Shown here: piece after piece, positions 9,101 to 18,356 of the stretch
Layout: the number at the start of each line of letters is the position of its first letter
How positions within the stretch are numbered: the first letter of the stretch is position 1
From: Gracilaria caudata
Taxonomy: Eukaryota > Rhodophyta > Florideophyceae > Gracilariales > Gracilariaceae
Assembly (NCBI GenBank): GCA_030374735.1
Contig: JASCIV010000202.1
Location: 1-32,544 of the forward strand
Reading direction: 5' to 3'
DNA: 32,544 nt
Position numbers and translations under genes: made by a program
Notes under the pieces: model-generated
Database searches by the model: none
Seen by the model: only the letters and a program-made list of their open reading frames with translations
Told to the model about the DNA's origin: nothing

Positions 9101-10633
9101 AAGCAGAAGACGGAAATAGTGGAGTTAGTGAGAAAGCATGCACCAGATGACGTTACTCTTGCAATCGGAGACGGCGCAAACGATGTTGGTATGATCCAAG
9201 CCGCTCATGTTGGGGTAGGCATTGTTGGACTCGAAGGACAGGAGGCCAAGTTGGCGTCGGACTACTCGATGTCACAGTTCCGTTTCTTGGGGCGTTTGAT
9301 GCTTGTTCATGGTAGATGGAATTACAAACGCCTTGCCAAACTTGTTCTTTATACAATCTACAAGAATGCGTGTTTAACACTTTGCGAGATCTATTGGGCT
9401 ACCCAATCGGCATACACTGGTCAACCATTGCTTGATCCCTGGATGGCTGGTCTGTACAACGTCGTGCTAACATCCCTACCTCCAATTGTTCTTGGTATTT
9501 TTGATCAAGAGCTTTCAGCAGAATACGCTCTTGCATTCCCAGAGATATACGCGAAAGGTCAACGCAACACGGCCTTTAACTTGAGGGTGTTTATGAGCTG
9601 GTTGAGCGCAGCTCTATGGCAATCCGCTGTCATATTCTTCATATGTTTCTGGGGCTTTGGAGATATTCCGTCTCGCAATGGGCAGCTCTTTGGAATGTGG
9701 CCATTCGGGACAGTAGTGTTCTCAGCTGTAATCTTCAACGTGCATATTACGCTGCTAGTATATCAGAGTTCCTGGACGAAGCTAACGGGATTTCTATTCG
9801 TCATATCTTTTCTTGCATGGTTCGTCTTTGGTCCATTGTTCTCATGGCGACCTATTGCGCTGACTGGAAAACTTTCTCCTCCATTGTACGCTGTAACGCA
9901 TCGCGTATTCGCTGACGCCCGATTCTGGCTAGTAATCACATTGATCCCTGTCGTAACAGTGACGCCGACGTTGTTGTGGAAATACAGCAAAAGGAGAAGG
10001 CGGCCTAATCTGAAGATGATGGTGCAGAAGATGTTGCGCTCTGGATTAACTCGAGAAGAAATCACTGGGGAACCGGAGAAGCCTCTACACCGGGCTCCGA
10101 GCTATGATCCGAAACGGCCTACTACCCCTTCAGGTCCTGTTACCTTCGTGTTCAAAGGAGAACGTGAGTACCAGTTCTCTGGGTTTAACTTTGACGCTGG
10201 TGAGACTGGTGCTGTTCTTCGACACACATTCCATTCGCCCCGTGGAGTTCGAAGAAAGCGTATGCGGGTGCTGAAGCGCAGCGGCAGTGATACGGAATTA
10301 GACGTGCAGGGCGTGAAAACTGGAGACATGGACGATCCCGAGGACAGGGAAGTTATGACAAGTGAATGGGTTAGAGGACACGCGGATCGTGTGGTGTCTC
10401 GCGAACGTAACGTCAATAACATAAGTGGCAACTTGGATCCGAACGCGCCGCTCTTCCCTGCATCTGATTTTGCCGATGTTGACATGGGTCAACGAGGAAA
10501 GCATCGTCGCGCCATTAGTGATGGAGCTGTACTCGTGCAGGACCGCTACCAGCGCCTGGACGAACAAGAGGAAGCAGGCGGATATGGAGCACACCTTTCC
10601 AGCGAGGAAGACAACGTTGAACGAGGTCCTTGA
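6113..10633 (+). CDS. P4-type phospholipid-translocating ATPase (flippase)
   Basis: A 1506-residue P-type ATPase of the aminophospholipid flippase class, which uses ATP to move phospholipids to the cytosolic leaflet of Golgi, endosomal or plasma membranes. The start is ATG 6113, since an in-frame TAA lies at 6068 and only a GTG lies between. Visible in order: a basic disordered N-terminus (1-150); the P4 N-domain entering TM1 and TM2 (about 187-245); the actuator loop DGES (313-316); TM4 with the P4 PISL motif (493-496); the phosphorylation motif DKTGT with Asp546; a low-complexity charged insert in the nucleotide domain (about 625-710); the KGAD motif (785-788); LTGDK (898-902); GDGANDV (1019-1025); and six C-terminal membrane helices (about 1075-1290). 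The roughly 215-residue tail contains GFNFD near 1357, reminiscent of the GYAFS autoinhibitory motif of Drs2-type flippases. Drs2-type enzymes normally pair with a CDC50 subunit, which is not seen here. The class assignment is firm; substrate and subclass are not. Confidence 0.96.
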   Translation: MSNRDRGREKRRVGFRLNPVDEPPPQPDPTRSYMMLGDDDAERLAGHLRASSHHPPSSQDADQHASFLPRLSARELAGMADKSIQRAHVLGERAVTRAAGFAKVGRLPSLAAITGFGGKRAPVEGSDNNSDNGVGARMSTLSTAGLHALRRRNEPEFRTVHINDESANSHFPTNYISTTKYSLWSALPLFLYEQFTRFSNAYFLLVGIGYTIDAVSPVFTVGRYSTLWVLSVVVAISGVKEGLEDYHRYKEDRRVNRAVTHVVGSSREADQWASVRVGDILKIYEAEHLPADIALVACSSDDGIAYIETKQLDGESNLKVKAVPQELGQAFKSESTALLVRGRIECEPPNDKLYKFNGRIYIEKSGVPADSIEPIPLGPENIMIRGSSLRNTDWVMGIVVNTGRDTKLMQNMKPRPRKNSKLERETNRHYLLSLVLQICIVVALTIQNSRICQQLFDRDRPLAWYLLERDGCSSVDSFLRFFTFFLTFAALIPISLYVSMEIVRGFQVYFLERDRNMFDHETGIKTEVRTSNLNEELGVVQHLFTDKTGTLTANRMEFKKCSLGGLVYEMGDNPNAGAVSLQDLKEAMQAGPESSAVRKFSVQQLEDADMAFRLLAICHSVVVEHLQANDEASEHNTDTSETSSGIRRRMMKKRRKKEQGRVPTDLGTQNDPSRESAASLMTNQSKVTGSGEEDEQRQSSSLGESGRSGTILNYQASSPDEAALVQAARAQGYTYLSRSNRDTVVEVFGRAETHTLLEIIEFDSTRKRMSVITRDPEGQVRIYTKGADAIIFERLASGQQEAYETTERHLHEFAVEGLRTLCLAYANLDDDWFEDWHHRYRTACSEMNDREGAVARVADEIERDLILLGATAIEDKLQEGVPDTLRKLERAGVKVWVLTGDKQETAINIGLSCGAIDEGMDVVIINEDNLEDTAAQLDRALGRWGAMVQSDRSMESKLGIVIDGQTLHYALEEELQKKLMVVTNKARSVIACRVSPKQKTEIVELVRKHAPDDVTLAIGDGANDVGMIQAAHVGVGIVGLEGQEAKLASDYSMSQFRFLGRLMLVHGRWNYKRLAKLVLYTIYKNACLTLCEIYWATQSAYTGQPLLDPWMAGLYNVVLTSLPPIVLGIFDQELSAEYALAFPEIYAKGQRNTAFNLRVFMSWLSAALWQSAVIFFICFWGFGDIPSRNGQLFGMWPFGTVVFSAVIFNVHITLLVYQSSWTKLTGFLFVISFLAWFVFGPLFSWRPIALTGKLSPPLYAVTHRVFADARFWLVITLIPVVTVTPTLLWKYSKRRRRPNLKMMVQKMLRSGLTREEITGEPEKPLHRAPSYDPKRPTTPSGPVTFVFKGEREYQFSGFNFDAGETGAVLRHTFHSPRGVRRKRMRVLKRSGSDTELDVQGVKTGDMDDPEDREVMTSEWVRGHADRVVSRERNVNNISGNLDPNAPLFPASDFADVDMGQRGKHRRAISDGAVLVQDRYQRLDEQEEAGGYGAHLSSEEDNVERGP

Positions 10634-11670
10634 TGTACTCATTGAATGTTTGGTGGCTCACGCGGTCGTTTGTAGTTTCTAAAGTATCGCAAACCTGGTA
10701 ACGTTTCATCAACTCATATAGCGTTAGGTAGTTGGAATGCGGAATGGTAATGTCTAACAGCCGAAGTCAATTATGCTGCTCTGTACGTCGGATAACTGGG
10801 CTACTTTAAACGTGTTTCATTTGCAACATGAACTCATGTGCGCGAACTCTCTTTGTGAATGCTTTTCACGACATTTCTCGAATTACTTGAATCGCACGTA
10901 GCAGCGATATCACAGTCTGGGATACCGTCGTACAACTTTGCTGGAGACGATCAATTCAGTGCCGTAGTTCTCGTCGTAAGAAACATCGACGGATACGTTA
11001 CAAGGGTTCCCCTTCCGAGTGCCGATGAGGCTCCACGCAGAAACGTCAGACTGAACTCACAGGAATCTTGATCTTTGGACCCAAAACCAGTCGAAATGAA
11101 GTTCGCTAAGAAGGTCAAGTGTATTGCCCTTGACGGTCGACGCTCGAACAGCAAGAGCTACAGGCTACGAACGGTGTTCTATCCCTTTTGACCCGTACCG
11201 AACTTTCTCACAGATTCCAATCAGTCGCTGATTGGTCAACGTGTATGGCGCGGGATACTTGGCGTGTAATGGTTGCTTGATTGATGAACGCTGCTTTTCA
11301 TCGGACGTGACGCGATCCAATCAACGCGCGACACCGGGCCACGTGGCCTTTTAACGACCAGCGTGTGAAGCTGGCGTGGACCGCCAAAATGCGCCGGTGG
11401 ATGTTCGTGGTCGTCAACGAACAAAGCTGGGCCAAGCCGCCACGGCGAACTGAAGCGGCAATCTGATTCAGCACCCAAAATCCTCAACCAAACAGCTCCT
11501 CTACAGCTGTCTACCGTTGGCCCTCCACAGCCACCGATGTAAGTCTGCCGATCGCAGTCATCCTCCCTCGGATCGTCACCCCATTTGCCTTCGCATTCAG
11601 CATCCCCCATCGCTTCGATCCAACTGTCTTCTTGCTCACCTCCCGTTGTGTTCTGCGTACATAGTTCAAA
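10634..11670 (+). promoter_or_regulatory. Intergenic region and promoter of the phosphate carrier
   Basis: This holds the 3' flank of the flippase gene and the promoter of the carrier. From 11217 there is an inverted pair of CCAATCA boxes, another CCAATCA at 11317-11323, CACGTG at 11340-11345 and a TTTTAA at 11349-11354. A pyrimidine-rich stretch follows to the ATG at 11671. The 124-residue minus-strand ORF covering the same bases (11236-11610) is probably a shadow. Confidence 0.4.
11217..11235. promoter_or_regulatory. Inverted pair of CCAATCA boxes
   Basis: CCAATCA, a five-base spacer GTCGC, then TGATTGG, giving a perfect 7-base inverted repeat. CCAAT is the binding core of the conserved NF-Y factor. 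A third CCAATCA begins exactly 100 bases after the first. The location 440 bases before the carrier ATG suits a promoter element; function is inferred. Confidence 0.5.
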
Positions 11671-12771
11671 ATGGCTTTCAATTCACCGCTTTACGAACGA
11701 GCCGCCGCGGCCAGCGACGGTCTTGCTTCCGCTGTCTACACGTACCCGAACTCCTCGTTCTTCAGACGTACCACTAACCCCACTTACACCGCACTTGCTC
11801 GTACTTCCCCATTCACCAAGATCGTTGCTTCTTCGGTTGCCGAAGGTGAAAAATGGGACTCTAGATGGTCTCACAATCCCCCGCATACCAACTCATATTA
11901 TGTCAAATGTATGATCGGTGGGTCTTTGGCGTGCGGTCTTACGCATGCCGCCGTAACTCCGCTTGATGTCACCAAGTGCAATATGCAGGTTGACCCCAAG
12001 AAGTACAATGGGCTTGCGTCCGGTCTCCGCATCCTCGTTGCCGAGGAAGGTACCAAAGGAATGTGGAAGGGTTGGTTGCCGACTCTCATCGGGTATTCCA
12101 TGCAAGGTCTCTTTAAGTTTGGTCTCTACGAATACTTCAAGGATATGTACAGCACAATGGTCGGGCAGGAGAAGGCCAAGAAGTACCAAGGCTTAATCTA
12201 CTGCCTGGGATCTGCTTCTGCCGAGTTCTTTGCCGATATTGCTCTTTGCCCTATGGAGATGGTCAAGGTCAAGGTTCAGACTGCACCTCCAGGCACCTGG
12301 CCGATTGCGTTTGGTCCAGCCCTTGCTAAAATGTCGGCCAACGCCGCTGAAACTCGATTCCCATTCGGGTCCCTCGTCCCACTTTGGAGTCGCCAAATCC
12401 CGTACACTGTGTGCAAATTCTATTTCTTCGAGAAGGCCGTGCAAATGTTCTACACGCACGTCTTCACCGAGCCCAGAGAGTCGTACTCGAAGAACGCCCA
12501 ACTCGGTATTACTTTCCTTTCCGGTTACACTGCTGGTATTGCCTGCGCTATTGTATCTCACCCGGCGGACTCCATCATTTCTCAGATTGGTAAGGCCGAG
12601 AACAAGGGCAAGTCTATAGGCGCGATTGCGTCGGAAGTCGGCTTCATGAACCTCATGACTCGCGGCCTCTCCACGCGTATTATTATGATCGGTACTTTGA
12701 CTGGTCTACAGTGGTGGATTTATGACACGTTCAAGACACTTTCAGGTCTTGGAACAAGCGGAGGCAAGTAA
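11671..12771 (+). CDS. Mitochondrial phosphate carrier (SLC25A3/Mir1 type)
   Basis: A 366-residue inner-membrane carrier that imports phosphate with protons for ATP synthesis. The ATG at 11671 has A at -3 and G at +4. The three tandem carrier repeats show their signatures at residues 97-102 (PLDVTK), 194-199 (PMEMVK) and 297-302 (HPADSI). The first is followed by CNMQVDPKKY, a hallmark of phosphate carriers rather than other family members. About 75 residues precede the first membrane helix, as in carriers with an N-terminal extension or presequence. This part is rich in Ser, Thr, Ala and Arg and could assist targeting. Length is normal for the family and no intron interrupts it. A candidate polyadenylation signal lies 84 bases after the stop. 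Upstream CCAAT boxes are shared with elongation factor 3, which suggests coordinated strong expression. Confidence 0.96.
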   Translation: MAFNSPLYERAAAASDGLASAVYTYPNSSFFRRTTNPTYTALARTSPFTKIVASSVAEGEKWDSRWSHNPPHTNSYYVKCMIGGSLACGLTHAAVTPLDVTKCNMQVDPKKYNGLASGLRILVAEEGTKGMWKGWLPTLIGYSMQGLFKFGLYEYFKDMYSTMVGQEKAKKYQGLIYCLGSASAEFFADIALCPMEMVKVKVQTAPPGTWPIAFGPALAKMSANAAETRFPFGSLVPLWSRQIPYTVCKFYFFEKAVQMFYTHVFTEPRESYSKNAQLGITFLSGYTAGIACAIVSHPADSIISQIGKAENKGKSIGAIASEVGFMNLMTRGLSTRIIMIGTLTGLQWWIYDTFKTLSGLGTSGGK

Positions 12772-13274
12772 ATCTTTCATTCTCTACATGTTTGTTGCTT
12801 ACACGCATTTTTGGGGTACACTATTGATGATTCACTCTGCAACATGTTTTTCTCAATAAAGCCAAGGTGTTGATCAATTTTCTTGATGATCACAAGGAAG
12901 ACACTGCTTGTCAAAACATCTTTGCTCTTATGCGCTAAACAGTTCATCTCGAACATCACCTTTCTGAGAAGAGGAAGTGGATGCGCATAGGCCACCTATG
13001 GTGCATACGATGTATGAGAAGGTGCGATTGTTGCAAGCCAGCAGGAGACCATATAGTTACAGGGAAAACTCTCGTCTCCCCTAAGACAAAATGTCTGAAA
13101 TAGAACGGACAGAAGGCCATGTTCCTAAATGGAGCACTGCGAATTGTGGTTAGCCTTTAAAAGCTCTTAGCACTTAATTCCTCTCAGTAATCTGCAGTAA
13201 AGAATGCGAACCGTCCTATTAGTAACATGTCAAAGCTCCAGTGGGGATTACGTTCTTCAAAACGGTACGAGACG
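12772..13274. other. Convergent 3' intergenic region
   Basis: These 503 bases separate the ends of the phosphate carrier and the isoleucyl-tRNA synthetase. They contain an AATAAA at 12855-12860 and, just after it, an imperfect TTGATCAA/TTGATGATCA fold-back near 12872-12893. I see no gene. Confidence 0.4.
12855..12860 (+). terminator. Candidate polyadenylation signal AATAAA
   Basis: A canonical AATAAA hexamer lies 84 bases downstream of the phosphate carrier stop codon, a usual distance for a short 3' untranslated region. Confidence 0.4.
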
Positions 13275-16200
13275 TTATGGGGGAGCACCGGCAGCTACAC
13301 GTGCAGCGGTGTTCTTGAAAACATGAATACCAGTTTCAATCTCACATTCCACTGTTCTTTCATCGAGAACCATGCGAATGCGAATGCTTTCGTGTGATGT
13401 TTCACCCAGACCTCCAACCAAACCCCGTAGTTCCCTACTTCGAATGTATTTGGCGACGGATTGCGCCGCTTTCACGTCGCCACCCATAACGTCCGCAATA
13501 CGCTTCACGCTAGGATTTAACGACGCGTTTGTTAGACATATCCGAAGCTTCGCGTCTCCTATTGGCTCAACAATCTCGTCCGCTATCACAACACTCGCCA
13601 TCGACATTTCAGTCACAGGCAAAGGGGCGCTACTACCTCGCAAATCCCGGAAAACATCAGCTTTGCTGGTTAAAACGGACAGAAGGTTTGCCTCAGAAGT
13701 GTCAATGAAAACCTCTATTTGGTCCTCCGGTCTGAGCTGGATCTTCTTGCGAAGCTTCTGAATGCGATTGATCAATTCGCGAGCCAGTCCCTCCTGGAGC
13801 AAATCGTCGTCACGGACAGTATTAAGTACCAGCAAAAGCCCGTCGGATTGCGCTTCGACTTGTAAGTCGCCCTCCTTTCCAAAGCCGTCTCGTAGTTTTC
13901 TCGTAATCTTAACGTCACTTGAGGTTAGAAGATGTCCTGAGATTTCCATCTCACCCTCATCTTCAAACCGAGAAACTTGTTCTGCCGTAAGAGCTTTCAC
14001 GGCATTGAAAACAGCCTTAAAGCTCTTTCCTAGCTTCTTTCCGAGAACTCGCCCGTCTGCGTCTGCTTTCAGAATGACGTATTCGGATTCGTCGGCAGAG
14101 TACTTCAGCGTTCTGATATTCAATTCAGACTTGACGTATCCTTCCAGTGACTTGACCGCATCCAGGACACCCTGATCCCTGTGAACCACAATGGCTTCCT
14201 TCAATGGTTGCTTCAGCGGTATTTCACGATGCTCTCGCGCAAGGCGTCCGAGCACAATCGCATCTTTCATATGTTCAATAGCCACTTCAAATTGTTTGTC
14301 TACCGTTTCTTCGTCAACCTGGGGGAGCATGAGGAAATGGACAGAAGCCATATCTAATTGCGGGGGTGCTAAGGGCCTAAGGATCTGATATGTGTATTCC
14401 GCGAAAAAGGGTGCAAAGGGGGCCATCAGCCGAGAAAGTGAGAGTAGCACATGACCTAGTGTGCCCAACGCTGCCCTTTGTTCCTCCGGCGTAGCTAACC
14501 CTTTTAGACGCGCCCTGTTCAAGCGCACATACCAGTCAGTAAGAGAATCAATAAAGCTCAAGAGTTTTGGCACTACTGCGTAAAGGCGATAAGCTCCCAT
14601 TTCTTCGTGAACAGATTCCGTCAGAGATCCAAGAGCAGAGTCAATCCAGTGATCCATTTGGTTCTTATGCTGCGCATAGTTCACCGCGTCTTCGATAGTA
14701 ACAGGACTCTGTGAGGAAATCTCTAGCGCCCTCGCGTTTTGCACGAGAAAGCGCAAGGCATTGAACCATGGCAACATGACGTCTTTCACAACCTCTCTCA
14801 CTCCATCTTCCCTAAACCTCAACGGTTCAGCCCTAACTACAGGCGAATTAATCAGATAAAGACGTAATGCATCTGCGCCGTAGGAGTCAAACACATGAGT
14901 TGGATCCGGATAGTTCTTCAACCTCTTGGACATCTTCTTCCCGTCCTCTGCAAGAACGAGGCCATTGACGACACAGTTCTTAAATGCGGGCTTATCATAG
15001 AGTGCGGTGGAGAGCACCATCAGAGTGTAAAACCAACCACGAGTTTGATCTAACCCTTCTGCCACAAAGTCGGCAGGGAATATGTTCTGGAAGGTCTCTT
15101 CACTATCTTCTTCGAATGGAAAATGTTGAGACGAGTATGGCATCGACCCGCTTTCAAACCAACAGTCAAACACTTCAGTTACACGCCTCAAAACAGCACC
15201 AGTGGTTGGGGACTTGATCTCAATGTCATCCACGTGCTCTCGATGAATATCTTCGATACCGGACTTCCCAGAGAGCTCTTCCAGTTCTTTTATTGAACCA
15301 ATCACAAGTCGTTCTCCTGTTTCATCATTTGTCCATATCGGAAGAGGCGTTCCCCAATAACGATTTCTAGAAACATTCCAATCTCTTGCATTCTCCAACC
15401 AGCTTCCAAAACGATTGTGTTGGACGAAGCCAGGGACCCAGTAGGTTTCCTTGTTGTTAGCCACCAGTTTCTCCTTTATGTCAGCCACACGAACAAACCA
15501 GGAGGGCACCGCGCGTTGCATAAGAGGAGTCTCCGACCTCCAGCAGAACGGATATCGATGATTTACGGATTCATTCTTAACAAGTCGGCCCGCATCCTTC
15601 AACGCGGCTATGATCTGCTTGTCTGCATCCTTGATATACAAACCTTCAAAGTCCACAACTGGCATAGTGAACTTTCCGTTCGCATCAACGGGACAAGGAA
15701 GGTTGGCATCCGCTTCAACAACGCCATTCGCTATACAAACACGGTGATCATCTTCACCAAAAGCTGGGGCCTGGTGGACGATACCAGTACCGTCAGAATC
15801 GGTAACGTAGTCGTCCTGCAAAACTCGGAACGCCTTTTCTCCCATCTCATTGACGAAATAATCAAAGAGCGGCTTGTAGCGCAAGCCAACGAGATCAGTT
15901 CCCTTGACCTTTTTCAGAATCTCAAAGCCTTTCTTCTTCTTCGGATTCTTGTACAGTTGAACTAGACGAGATTCCGCTAAAACATAGGTATTCGAGGTTT
16001 TGTAATCGGTAACGTAAACGTAATCAAATTCCGGATTCACACATAAGGCAAGATTGGAAGGCAATGTCCACGGAGTAGTTGTCCACGCTACAAACGACGC
16101 TGGAATGTCAGAATCTATGATTGGGAAGGATACGGTGACCGCAGGATCGTCCACTTCCTTGTAGTTTAATCCCGCCTCAAAGTTTGAAAGCGGCGTCGTG

Positions 16201-16760
16201 CAAGCGGTAGAGTACGGCATGACGCGGAAGCCCTTGTAAACAAGATTTTTGTCATAAAGTGTCTTAAACACCCACCATATAGATTCCATAAAAGTGGTAT
16301 CTAATGTTTTGTAATCATTTTCAAAGTCGATCCATCTGCCCAGTCGGTTTACGACGTGTTCCCATTCTTTGGCGTATCGCATGACAATCTTTCTGCACTC
16401 GGCATTGTACTTGTCGATTCCAAACCGCAGAACTTCATCCTTGCTCTTGATTCCAAGCTGTTTTTCAATCTCAAATTCAATGGGAAGACCGTGGCAGTCC
16501 CAACCGAAGCGGCGAGGCACGTGATGACCAGTCTGATATGCAAATCTGGTGACAGTATCTTTTATAGTACCAGCAAGCAGATGGCCGTAGTGAGGAAGGC
16601 CAGTTGCGAATGGGGGACCATCGTAGAATGAATAGACCGGACGCCCCTCGGACAGTTTGTTAGAAGTATGAAAGGCATCTATTTCTTGCCAGTGCTTCAA
16701 AATAGATTGTTCAGCGTCCGGAAAACTGATGCGTTCCGGCACGTCTTGGACCGCTGCCAT
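13275..16760 (-). CDS. Isoleucyl-tRNA synthetase, cytosolic type
   Basis: A 1161-residue class Ia aminoacyl-tRNA synthetase that charges tRNA-Ile with isoleucine. The frame opens at a TTG at 16772, but the first ATG is at 16760. The Rossmann catalytic domain begins with the HIGH-type motif HYGH at residues 57-60. The CP1 editing insertion shows TTTPWTLPSN (227-236) and GTGIVHQAPAFGEDD (324-338), the region that hydrolyses mischarged valyl-tRNA. The second catalytic signature KMSKR is at 609-613 and is followed by the helical anticodon-binding domain and a long C-terminal extension. The eukaryotic-type C-terminal region, the roughly 1160-residue length and the absence of a presequence indicate the cytosolic enzyme. 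The organellar copy must be elsewhere. It is convergent with the phosphate carrier and divergent from elongation factor 3, and the reading frame is unbroken. Confidence 0.96.
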   Translation of the reverse strand: MAAVQDVPERISFPDAEQSILKHWQEIDAFHTSNKLSEGRPVYSFYDGPPFATGLPHYGHLLAGTIKDTVTRFAYQTGHHVPRRFGWDCHGLPIEFEIEKQLGIKSKDEVLRFGIDKYNAECRKIVMRYAKEWEHVVNRLGRWIDFENDYKTLDTTFMESIWWVFKTLYDKNLVYKGFRVMPYSTACTTPLSNFEAGLNYKEVDDPAVTVSFPIIDSDIPASFVAWTTTPWTLPSNLALCVNPEFDYVYVTDYKTSNTYVLAESRLVQLYKNPKKKKGFEILKKVKGTDLVGLRYKPLFDYFVNEMGEKAFRVLQDDYVTDSDGTGIVHQAPAFGEDDHRVCIANGVVEADANLPCPVDANGKFTMPVVDFEGLYIKDADKQIIAALKDAGRLVKNESVNHRYPFCWRSETPLMQRAVPSWFVRVADIKEKLVANNKETYWVPGFVQHNRFGSWLENARDWNVSRNRYWGTPLPIWTNDETGERLVIGSIKELEELSGKSGIEDIHREHVDDIEIKSPTTGAVLRRVTEVFDCWFESGSMPYSSQHFPFEEDSEETFQNIFPADFVAEGLDQTRGWFYTLMVLSTALYDKPAFKNCVVNGLVLAEDGKKMSKRLKNYPDPTHVFDSYGADALRLYLINSPVVRAEPLRFREDGVREVVKDVMLPWFNALRFLVQNARALEISSQSPVTIEDAVNYAQHKNQMDHWIDSALGSLTESVHEEMGAYRLYAVVPKLLSFIDSLTDWYVRLNRARLKGLATPEEQRAALGTLGHVLLSLSRLMAPFAPFFAEYTYQILRPLAPPQLDMASVHFLMLPQVDEETVDKQFEVAIEHMKDAIVLGRLAREHREIPLKQPLKEAIVVHRDQGVLDAVKSLEGYVKSELNIRTLKYSADESEYVILKADADGRVLGKKLGKSFKAVFNAVKALTAEQVSRFEDEGEMEISGHLLTSSDVKITRKLRDGFGKEGDLQVEAQSDGLLLVLNTVRDDDLLQEGLARELINRIQKLRKKIQLRPEDQIEVFIDTSEANLLSVLTSKADVFRDLRGSSAPLPVTEMSMASVVIADEIVEPIGDAKLRICLTNASLNPSVKRIADVMGGDVKAAQSVAKYIRSRELRGLVGGLGETSHESIRIRMVLDERTVECEIETGIHVFKNTAARVAAGAPP

Positions 16761-17448
16761 GAAGACGCTCAAATCGTGTATGTGGGAAGAAAATTAGATT
16801 AGAAGAGGGTGTTAGAGCTCGCCCAATACACGAGGAAGATGGTCTTCGTTTGGAGCCTTGGTGTTTGTTCCATGCGAAGAAGCTGAGGTGAGCAGCATGA
16901 CGGGGAAAGTGGCACTTGTTGCACTTCGACGGCGGGGGAGTGTTGCGGGGGCAGTGCTGTCACAGGCTGTGCACAGCGCACGAAATGAGTCCTGGCACCG
17001 GTGGAAGCAAGTAATTCGTAATTAAATTCAATTATAAAAAATGGAAAAAAAACTGAAACTTGCGCAGGTGTATCCACCGAGTCAGTGGCACCGGCTCTCC
17101 CTCTTTCGGGGAGGGCTATCTTCTGTCTATAAACAAGCGAGACTCTCGCTGCGAGAGCGAGACGAGAAAAGGATGTCCTTGAAACTCTCCGAACCTTAAT
17201 TGATGCTATGAATTTCACTGATATATAAAGATACAAACATTGCATGGCGCGAGTTATACTTATAACAAGCGTTCACAACAATGGAAGAGGGGAACAATGA
17301 TCTATTGTTGCTGTTTCTACGATAGATGCTAAGAATGAACGCAGTAACGCTTGACGTTTGGTATCCGAAACATTTTCGACTCAGCTGTTCAGTAATCATG
17401 TACTGTATACAACGAAGGAAGCATGCGGCATTCCGGCACAGAGCAATG

Positions 17449-17468
17449 CGCGAGTGAGAACACTCGCG
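17449..17468. repeat. Perfect hairpin, 8-base stem and 4-base loop
   Basis: CGCGAGTG, loop AGAA, then CACTCGCG. The right arm overlaps a second palindrome, CTCGCGAG (17463-17470). It lies mid-intergenic between two divergent genes, with no assigned role. Confidence 0.7.
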
Positions 17469-18126
17469 AGTAAGTCAAGAGTGCGTTCGAAAGAGGTTGC
17501 TAGTGCACAACGGGCATTTGATTTGGGCTTCTTGGGAGCGCATATTTGAAGGTATTTGACAGGTTCACGACGCCTGTAATAAGGCTATGGGGAAGCTAAC
17601 TGTTTGCCGAAGCTGAGAAGAGGAAACACGATACGGGCATACTCCTTGTACATCGTGGATTTACAAGTGACGGGGATATTATGCATGGTTGCGCAAGTAG
17701 TGATGGATGTTTGGCCGGCTCGCCTGCGAGAGGAGCAAGAGGCAGAGAGACGAGTGGAGATGAAGGGGGGGTAAAGCTGCACGCTTGTGCGGGCAATAAC
17801 ACTAGAGCGGCAACAGATTCACTGATGCTTGGAGCTGAGAGCCAACAAGGAGCCACGGTGATTTGCTCCACGCTGTTGGCGCCTGATCAACAAAAGTTGA
17901 TGACGTTGACGTGTAACGCGCCGTTGCAGTATCCGTCGACATGCCGAGCTGTCGCGTAGCTGATTTGCTTACGCCGAGCACAGCACGTCTGCGCCACGTG
18001 TGCTGTATTTTAAATTACGCCCATCGCCGGCGTCGGTTGGATAACCATTCGGTGCCGCCGCTGCCGCTGTTGACGGAAGCGCGTCGTCACGCTCGCACAA
18101 CACGCTCCGCCACCAGCGTGACGGCG

Positions 18127-18356
18127 CCAATCCGAGCACGCCGGCCACGTGGCAGGACACGTTGCGCCCATTGGTCGAATCGCCGATGCTCAGGGGGCAC
18201 AGCCAGACGAGCCGGCGACAAGTGTGTGAGCTTGGCTCGCAGCTTTTGGAGAAATTCGATTGCGCACCAATCACATCGCAGCAAAAGCCGCATGTGTTTC
18301 GTACAGGCTGTGATCCGCCTCCCGTTTAATCGCTCCGCCAACTTGGCGCCCAATCA
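18127..18356. promoter_or_regulatory. CCAAT-box cluster upstream of elongation factor 3
   Basis: Four CCAAT cores lie within 230 bases: 18127-18131 (+), 18170-18174 (inverted), 18267-18273 (CCAATCA) and 18350-18356 (CCAATCA). A CACGTG sits between the first two at 18146-18151. The same boxes occur before the phosphate carrier. They are likely NF-Y and bHLH/bZIP-type sites, which is inferred from the consensus only. Confidence 0.45.

Noticed and set aside
11236..11610. 124-residue minus-strand ORF upstream of the phosphate carrier
   Set aside because: Overlaps the carrier's promoter boxes and leader. No recognisable domain. Probably chance.
16799..17245. 148-residue minus-strand ORF just upstream of the isoleucyl-tRNA synthetase
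   Set aside because: It crosses A-runs and ends 38 bases before the synthetase ATG in another frame. It is more likely leader/promoter sequence than an N-terminal exon.
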